Shown: positions 59,850-64,000 of the stretch, in pieces
How the letters are laid out: each line of letters begins with the position of its first letter
How positions within the stretch are numbered: the stretch's first letter is position 1
From: Pedobacter ureilyticus
GTDB taxonomy: Bacteria > Bacteroidota > Bacteroidia > Sphingobacteriales > Sphingobacteriaceae
Length of the DNA: 64,000 nucleotides
Assembly (NCBI RefSeq): GCF_005925345.1
Contig: NZ_SSHJ01000014.1
Span: forward strand, 1 to 64,000
Reading direction: 5' to 3'
The notes under the pieces: model-generated
Database searches by the model: none
The model's input: only the letters and a program-made list of their open reading frames with translations
What the model was told of the DNA's origin: nothing
Program-made: the position numbers and the translations under genes

Positions 59850-59883
59850 CCGTTTGTTTTGACTTATTTTTTTGATGATGAAG

Positions 59884-59939
59884 CCTTCATGATTATCCTG
59901 CAGTTACGTTCCTAATGAAATCATGAAGGTTTCTTGTAG
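59884..59939. repeat. 11-bp perfect inverted repeat between CBS gene and nadK
   Basis: CCTTCATGATT (59884-59894) pairs with AATCATGAAGG (59929-59939) around 34 bases. No U run follows on the minus strand, so it is not a clear intrinsic terminator; it lies just upstream of the nadK start. Confidence 0.5.
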
Positions 59940-59942
59940 TAA

Positions 59943-60605
59943 TTAAACGTTTAAGTAGTTCATGAACGAATTGAATCTATCCATAGAACCGTCATCATGA
60001 CTGCTATTGTTAAAAACAGCTTTAACTTCATAATCGTAGCGTTCAAAAGAAGCTATAATGGCAGAAAGATCTGTTTTATTAATTTTTAAGGTAACTTCTA
60101 ACCTGGTAGAATCGGGAAAAGAGTTCACATAAGACGATAGTATTTGTGCATTTTCTGCTTCTACAACTTGAGACATGTGCGCCAAAGAATTGTTTCGGTT
60201 ACTGATAGAAAGCACAATGATACCGCCAGGTTCGCTTACCGCATAAAGGTTAGCGGTAAAATTTAATAAATGATTGATATAAACCACCCCAAGGTAATTT
60301 TTTTGCTGATCTAAAACTGGCACAACAGACAATTGAAGCTCGCTAAATAAACGGATAACTTCGTAAATATGTGCATTCTCGAAAGCAAAAGAACTGAGCA
60401 AACTTAGCGGCAATGCGCCAATGGCTGTATCTGTATCCTTAGCCGCCATTAATTCTTCTTCGGAGACTAAACCTAGGTATTGCACTTCGTTTACAATAGG
60501 CAGATGATATAGCTTGAACTCGTTCATTCGATCCAAGGCCATCCTAACCGTATCTGATGTACGAAGGGGTGGAATATTGTTCGTTATGAGTTCTCCTGCA
60601 ATCAT
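59943..60605 (-). CDS. CBS-domain protein
   Basis: The protein has 220 residues. Two CBS repeats occupy about 1-125 (PPLRTSDTVRMALDRMNEFK then LYHLPIVN in the first; IRLFSELQLSVVPVLDQQKN YLGVV in the second). The C-terminal part, about 130-205, looks like an ACT-type ligand-binding fold (GGIIVLSISNRNNSLAHMSQ). CBS pairs bind adenine nucleotides. It is the usual upstream neighbour of nadK in Bacteroidota; function not established. Confidence 0.85.
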   Translation of the reverse strand: MIAGELITNNIPPLRTSDTVRMALDRMNEFKLYHLPIVNEVQYLGLVSEEELMAAKDTDTAIGALPLSLLSSFAFENAHIYEVIRLFSELQLSVVPVLDQQKNYLGVVYINHLLNFTANLYAVSEPGGIIVLSISNRNNSLAHMSQVVEAENAQILSSYVNSFPDSTRLEVTLKINKTDLSAIIASFERYDYEVKAVFNNSSHDDGSMDRFNSFMNYLNV

Positions 60606-60652
60606 TTTTTATTTTTTTATTGGCAGTATTTTAAATCTATTGTACCAATTTA

Positions 60653-61417
60653 TTATTTAAGCAAAATTCTGTCCAAAAACTTTTCCAAATAGTTATTAAA
60701 TACTTCTGGCTGCTCCATCATAGGCGCATGGCCGCATTCATCTACCCAGTTTAGTTCCGAGTTTGGCAGTAATTCATAAAACTCTTTAGCTACATCTGGC
60801 GGGGTAACTTTATCTTGTTTGCCCCAAATTAACGACACCGGAATAGTTATTTTTTTCAGTTCTTTAGCCATGTTATGCCTTATAGCAGATTTGGCTAATG
60901 CTAAAATACGAATTACTCTAGAACGATCGTTAACCGTTTTAAATACTTCGTCTACCAATTCTTTAGTTGCTGTTGCCGGGCTGTAAAATGTAAACTCTAC
61001 TTTTTCTTTAATGAAATCGTAATTCTCTCTTTTTGGGAAAGAGCCTCCGAAGGCATTTTCATACAGGCCAGAGCTTCCAGTAAGCACCAATGCTTTCACA
61101 AACTCTTGATGTGCTACGGTAAATACCAAGCCTACATGTCCGCCCAGCGAGTTTCCTATTAAAACTACCTGGCTAAGTTTTTTAAATTTTAGAAACCGAT
61201 GCAGATATTTCGACAAGCTTTTTACTCCTAATGTTAAGATAGGCAGTTCGTAAATAGGCAAAATAGGTACTAATACACGGTATTTATGTTTAAATTTTTC
61301 TACTGTTTGTTCCCAGTTACTTAATTCTCCCATTAAACCATGAAGCAATACCAAAGGTTCGCCCTCGCCAACCTCTATAAATTTAAACCCCTCCTGTTCA
61401 ACTACTTCGTAATTCAT
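60653..61417 (-). CDS. alpha/beta-hydrolase
   Basis: The protein has 254 residues without a signal peptide. LVLLHGLMGELSNW gives the oxyanion-hole HG; the nucleophile elbow is VLIGNSLGGHVGLVF (Ser about 90); the acid is the Asp in WGKQDKVTPPDVA; the His is in DECGHAPMMEQPEVF. All three catalytic residues are present, so it should be an active esterase or related hydrolase. The substrate is unknown. It is encoded 47 bp upstream of the CBS gene on the same strand. Confidence 0.9.
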   Translation of the reverse strand: MNYEVVEQEGFKFIEVGEGEPLVLLHGLMGELSNWEQTVEKFKHKYRVLVPILPIYELPILTLGVKSLSKYLHRFLKFKKLSQVVLIGNSLGGHVGLVFTVAHQEFVKALVLTGSSGLYENAFGGSFPKRENYDFIKEKVEFTFYSPATATKELVDEVFKTVNDRSRVIRILALAKSAIRHNMAKELKKITIPVSLIWGKQDKVTPPDVAKEFYELLPNSELNWVDECGHAPMMEQPEVFNNYLEKFLDRILLK

Positions 61418-61472
61418 AAATATGATTATGTATATTTTTCACCTATTTATTTTTTTCAATGGTGGTGAAGCT

Positions 61473-61509
61473 CCATGATTAATTATCTCGCCTTGATTGT
61501 TAATCATGG
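61473..61509. repeat. 10-bp perfect inverted repeat upstream of the alpha/beta-hydrolase gene
   Basis: CCATGATTAA (61473-61482) pairs with TTAATCATGG (61500-61509) around 17 bases, 55 bases upstream of the hydrolase start and 90 bases after the YqeY stop. It could be an operator or a hairpin terminator without a U run. Confidence 0.45.
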
Positions 61510-61597
61510 CGGTTTGGTATATGCCACTAAGTTAATAGAGTAAATGCAATTAATATGAAATAAAATTACATTTTTATCCTTTACACTCTATTTAGTA

Positions 61598-62044
61598 TTA
61601 AGCCAATAAGTTTTTTACAATTTCGCCAATCAATTTTCCTTCGGCTTTACCAGCTAGTTCTTTGTTAGCCAAGCCCATTACTTTGCCCATCTCTTTGATA
61701 GAGCTTGCGCCAGTTTCAGCAATAATTTTCGCTATAACAGCTTCTATTTCTGATCTTTCCATTTGCTTAGGCAAAAACTGAGCAATTACATCAATTTCTT
61801 CTTGCTCTACTTGGTAGAGGTCATCTCTGCCCTGTGTTTTATAAATATCGGCCGATTCTTTACGTTGCTTAACCAGCTTCTGTAAAATTTTTATTTCAGC
61901 TTCTTCATTAATTTCTTCTACCTGACCTTTTTCTGTTTTTGCTAATAAAATTGCTGCTTTAATAGCCCTAAGACCTCTTAGCTTCGCTTGATCTTTAGCC
62001 AACATGGCTTGTTTAATTTCTTGATCTATGTTTGTTGATATCAT
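61598..62044 (-). CDS. GatB/YqeY domain protein
   Basis: The protein has 148 residues. TNIDQEIKQAMLAKDQAKLR opens the helical YqeY domain; LVKQRKESADIYKTQGRDDL and IAQFLPKQMERSEIEAVI follow, and it ends KLIGEIVKNLLA. The domain also occurs at the C-terminus of the GatB amidotransferase subunit, where it binds tRNA; the stand-alone protein may have an analogous role. It is a common housekeeping gene in this phylum. Confidence 0.92.
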   Translation of the reverse strand: MISTNIDQEIKQAMLAKDQAKLRGLRAIKAAILLAKTEKGQVEEINEEAEIKILQKLVKQRKESADIYKTQGRDDLYQVEQEEIDVIAQFLPKQMERSEIEAVIAKIIAETGASSIKEMGKVMGLANKELAGKAEGKLIGEIVKNLLA

Positions 62045-62126
62045 AATGTGTTATGTGTTATCAGTTACATGTTGCGGGTTATGCATCCAAACTAGAAACC
62101 CATAACTTTCAACTTGTAACTCTAAA

Positions 62127-62885
62127 TTAATCTCTTTTTACAATAGTACCTGTGGCTTGTGCAGTAGGCATAATCAGCATGTCGCTAATGTTTACATGCG
62201 CAGGCCTACTTACTACATACCAAACGGCGTCTGCAATGTCTTGTGCCATTAGAGGCTCAAGTCCATCGTACACTTTTTTTGCTCTATTTTCATCTCCTTT
62301 AAAACGCACAATAGAAAATTCTGTTTCTACCATGCCCGGATTTATAGCAGTAACTTTTATACCATGTGGCAAAAGATCAATACGCATTCCTTTGTTTAAA
62401 GCATCTACAGCATGTTTAGTTGCACAGTACACATTTCCGTTGGGATAAACCTCCTTACCTGCAATAGAGCCGATATTGATGATATGACCTTGCTTTCTTT
62501 CTACCATCCAGCTAGAAACGATCTTGGTAACGTAAAGCAGTCCCTTAACGTTCGTGTCAATCATTCTATCCCAATCGTCGGTATCGCCTTTATCTATTGG
62601 ATCTAAACCTTGGCTCAACCCGGCATTGTTAACCAAAACAGCTACATTTTTCCACTCTGCAGGCAAAGTTTCTAACACATAGTTGATATTTTCCTTATCC
62701 CTAACATCAGCCTGTATTTTTTTTATTTGAACACCGTATTTAGCGGTAAGCTCTTGAGTTTGGGTAGTTAACAGATTTTCTCTTCTGGCTACTAAAATTA
62801 AATCGTAGCCTTGTGCGGCAAGCGTATCTGCACAAGCGGCTCCAATGCCAGAAGTAGATCCCGTAATTAATGCGATTTTGGCCAT
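62127..62885 (-). CDS. SDR-family NAD(P)-dependent oxidoreductase (YdfG-like)
   Basis: The protein has 252 residues. ALITGSTSGIGAACADTLAA has the TGxxxGIG cofactor motif, NNAGLSQG follows at about 88, catalytic Ser is in INIGSIAG, and YCATKHAVDALN gives YxxxK. INPGMVETEFSIVRF is typical of the YdfG/3-hydroxy-acid dehydrogenase branch, which oxidises serine or 3-hydroxy acids with NADP. Arg near residue 37 (VARREN) supports NADP preference. Confidence 0.9.
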   Translation of the reverse strand: MAKIALITGSTSGIGAACADTLAAQGYDLILVARRENLLTTQTQELTAKYGVQIKKIQADVRDKENINYVLETLPAEWKNVAVLVNNAGLSQGLDPIDKGDTDDWDRMIDTNVKGLLYVTKIVSSWMVERKQGHIINIGSIAGKEVYPNGNVYCATKHAVDALNKGMRIDLLPHGIKVTAINPGMVETEFSIVRFKGDENRAKKVYDGLEPLMAQDIADAVWYVVSRPAHVNISDMLIMPTAQATGTIVKRD

Positions 62886-62935
62886 TTTATAAATATTGCG
62901 TTTGGCACAAAGTTATGCTTTTTCTTAAAAGCGAA

Positions 62936-63691
62936 TTACTCAAAAAACAAACTGAAAGTAAAATTTCTTAAAATAGCTTTATCTATCGGGGTAGAAAAAG
63001 GATGGTTTTCGTGCCTCAAGACATCTCCAAAAGAATGGCTAACCTTTAATTCTGGAGACATTTTAAAATATTCGAAATACAAATCGAAACCAATTGCGGC
63101 TTCATAAGAAGCAAAGTTTTTTTTATTCTTCAGTAACTTGTATATCAATGCCTTATCTTCATCATTCACTTTTTTACCCGAAGCCAAATCTAGAGAATAC
63201 TTGGCTCCCAAGAGGAGGTAAGCTCTAAAATCTTTTCTTCTTTCGGATTTAAACTTAATGCCCAAAGGTAAATCTACCATAGTTGCCGATACTTTTTGTT
63301 GCCATTTTCCGTCTGTAAAATCAGATGGAACATTAAGCGACGGCAGAGCATATTGATAATCTACCAATCTATCGGTAAATACTAAAGTGGGTGTGCTGCG
63401 TAAGTCAAAATTCTTTGTCAATTTGTAGTTCATCACGAAACCAATACCAAAACCGGCAGAAATGGGGGAGCTTATGGCATTTAATTTATCGGTAATTGGT
63501 CTATTGTTCTGCTCGTAATCTAAGAAAATATCTTGCCAGTTAGGCGCTCTAGTGAGCTTAAACTCCGAGGCAATGTATTGAAAGCTAAAACCCCAATTGA
63601 AATCCTGCTCATCGATACCACCGCCCCAATTTTGAGCATTGGCATTTAACACGATTACAGAAAACAAGAGGATGAGTAGCTGTTTTTTCAT
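62936..63691 (-). CDS. porT: type IX secretion/gliding outer-membrane protein PorT
   Basis: The protein has 251 residues with a signal peptide (1-19). It has an eight-strand barrel pattern (WGFSFQYIASEFKLTR, FGIGFVMNYKLTKNFDLRST, DLPLGIKFKSERRKDFRAYL LLGAKYSL) and ends in FTFSLFFE. Its start overlaps the ubiE stop by 4 bp; the ubiE-porT pair is conserved across Bacteroidota. PorT is needed for type IX secretion, matching the sorting tail of the protein at 23807-25216. Confidence 0.85.
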   Translation of the reverse strand: MKKQLLILLFSVIVLNANAQNWGGGIDEQDFNWGFSFQYIASEFKLTRAPNWQDIFLDYEQNNRPITDKLNAISSPISAGFGIGFVMNYKLTKNFDLRSTPTLVFTDRLVDYQYALPSLNVPSDFTDGKWQQKVSATMVDLPLGIKFKSERRKDFRAYLLLGAKYSLDLASGKKVNDEDKALIYKLLKNKKNFASYEAAIGFDLYFEYFKMSPELKVSHSFGDVLRHENHPFSTPIDKAILRNFTFSLFFE

Positions 63692-64000
63692 TTAACACCG
63701 GTATAAATGGCACTAATACCAAACGTTAGGGAACGATGTTTGGTATATTGGTAGCCAACTTTTTCCATCAGTGCTGTGAAGTTTTTACCATCAGGAAATG
63801 CCTGTACCGACTCTTCTAAATAGGCATAAGCTTTTTTATCCTTAGAAAACAAGCCGCCGAAAAATGGGGTTGCATATTTAAAGTAGAAGTGATACAACTG
63901 CTTTACGGGAAAAACTTTGGGCTTAGAAAACTCTAAAATTACCACTTTACCTCCGGGCTTAAGCACCCTAAACATATCGGCCAAGCCTTTTTCTAAGTTT
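63688..64000 (-). CDS. ubiE: menaquinone/ubiquinone methyltransferase UbiE/MenG (C-terminal part)
   Basis: The gene enters from the right edge; 103 codons of the 3' end are visible. NLEKGLADMFRVLKPGGKVV is the class I SAM-methyltransferase post-II region, and LEFSKPKVFPVKQLYHFYFK followed by YAYLEESVQAFPDGKNFTAL are UbiE-specific. It C-methylates demethylmenaquinone in the last step of menaquinone synthesis. It is co-transcribed with porT (4-bp overlap). Confidence 0.93.
   Translation of the reverse strand, partial: NLEKGLADMFRVLKPGGKVVILEFSKPKVFPVKQLYHFYFKYATPFFGGLFSKDKKAYAYLEESVQAFPDGKNFTALMEKVGYQYTKHRSLTFGISAIYTGVK

Overview
The window looks like a chromosomal segment of a Sphingobacteriaceae bacterium (Pedobacter-like, phylum Bacteroidota). 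Signs are a SusC/SusD polysaccharide utilisation locus with a hybrid two-component regulator, a type IX secretion C-terminal tail, PorT next to UbiE, promoters of the Bacteroidota TTG/TAnnTTTG type, a Rho factor with a long disordered insert, and a chondroitinase AC that closely resembles the Pedobacter heparinus enzyme as I remember it. No rRNA, CRISPR array, phage module or integrase was found.

Layout. (1) 1-7.6 kb: an AT-rich accessory stretch. A partial IS1182-type transposase lies at the left edge and a decayed IS1182 C-terminus near 5.9-6.06 kb. Between them are a broken gene, a Crp/Fnr regulator and a tight same-strand run: secreted propeller-like protein, TMEM175-type channel, Ig-like secreted protein, alginate-export-type porin. 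Single small genes follow, separated by long imperfect-hairpin modules that look like cassette boundaries. (2) 7.8-10.5 kb: an MDR oxidoreductase and an SDR diverging from an HxlR regulator across a 37-bp palindrome, then a Dabb protein. (3) 10.7-31.6 kb: a glycosaminoglycan locus. GH20, GH3, GH88, DUF5017, SusD and SusC form one minus-strand operon; a beta-helix lipoprotein diverges; a T9SS-exported protein, a PL8 chondroitin/hyaluronan lyase and the HTCS sensor-regulator follow. The lyase makes unsaturated oligosaccharides, SusCD imports them, GH88 removes the unsaturated uronate and GH20/GH3 handle the rest. Four promoters in the locus share paired TTACCCC-type boxes about 22 bp apart, a candidate HTCS regulon site. 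No sulfatase is present. (4) 31.6-33.6 kb: gene-poor, with decayed fragments. (5) 33.6-36.8 kb: ECF sigma factor, anti-sigma, small membrane protein and S41 peptidase operon. (6) 37.2-38.2 kb: tRNA-Leu(GAG) with a tandem array of units, each carrying the tRNA promoter, a 5' tRNA half and a GIY-YIG nuclease gene. This is the oddest structure here. (7) 38.2-64 kb: housekeeping genes: MBL hydrolase, LolA, FtsK, ankyrin protein, PspC, DUF2851, EamA transporter, PyrF, Rho, PssA, PurF, then the envelope cluster MurI-OmpH-OmpH-BamA-UppS-DUF6089-NadK-CBS, and alpha/beta hydrolase, YqeY, SDR, PorT and UbiE (cut by the right edge).

Several intergenic gaps hold structured repeats: a ~157-bp GAGGCTGTCTC element found twice, both times between converging genes; a 207-bp element with 14-bp inverted ends; an 84-bp tandem repeat; and TTACGTTATA-type hairpins. 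A candidate small RNA lies at 42.45-42.55 kb. All family calls come from reading motifs by eye; no search was run.
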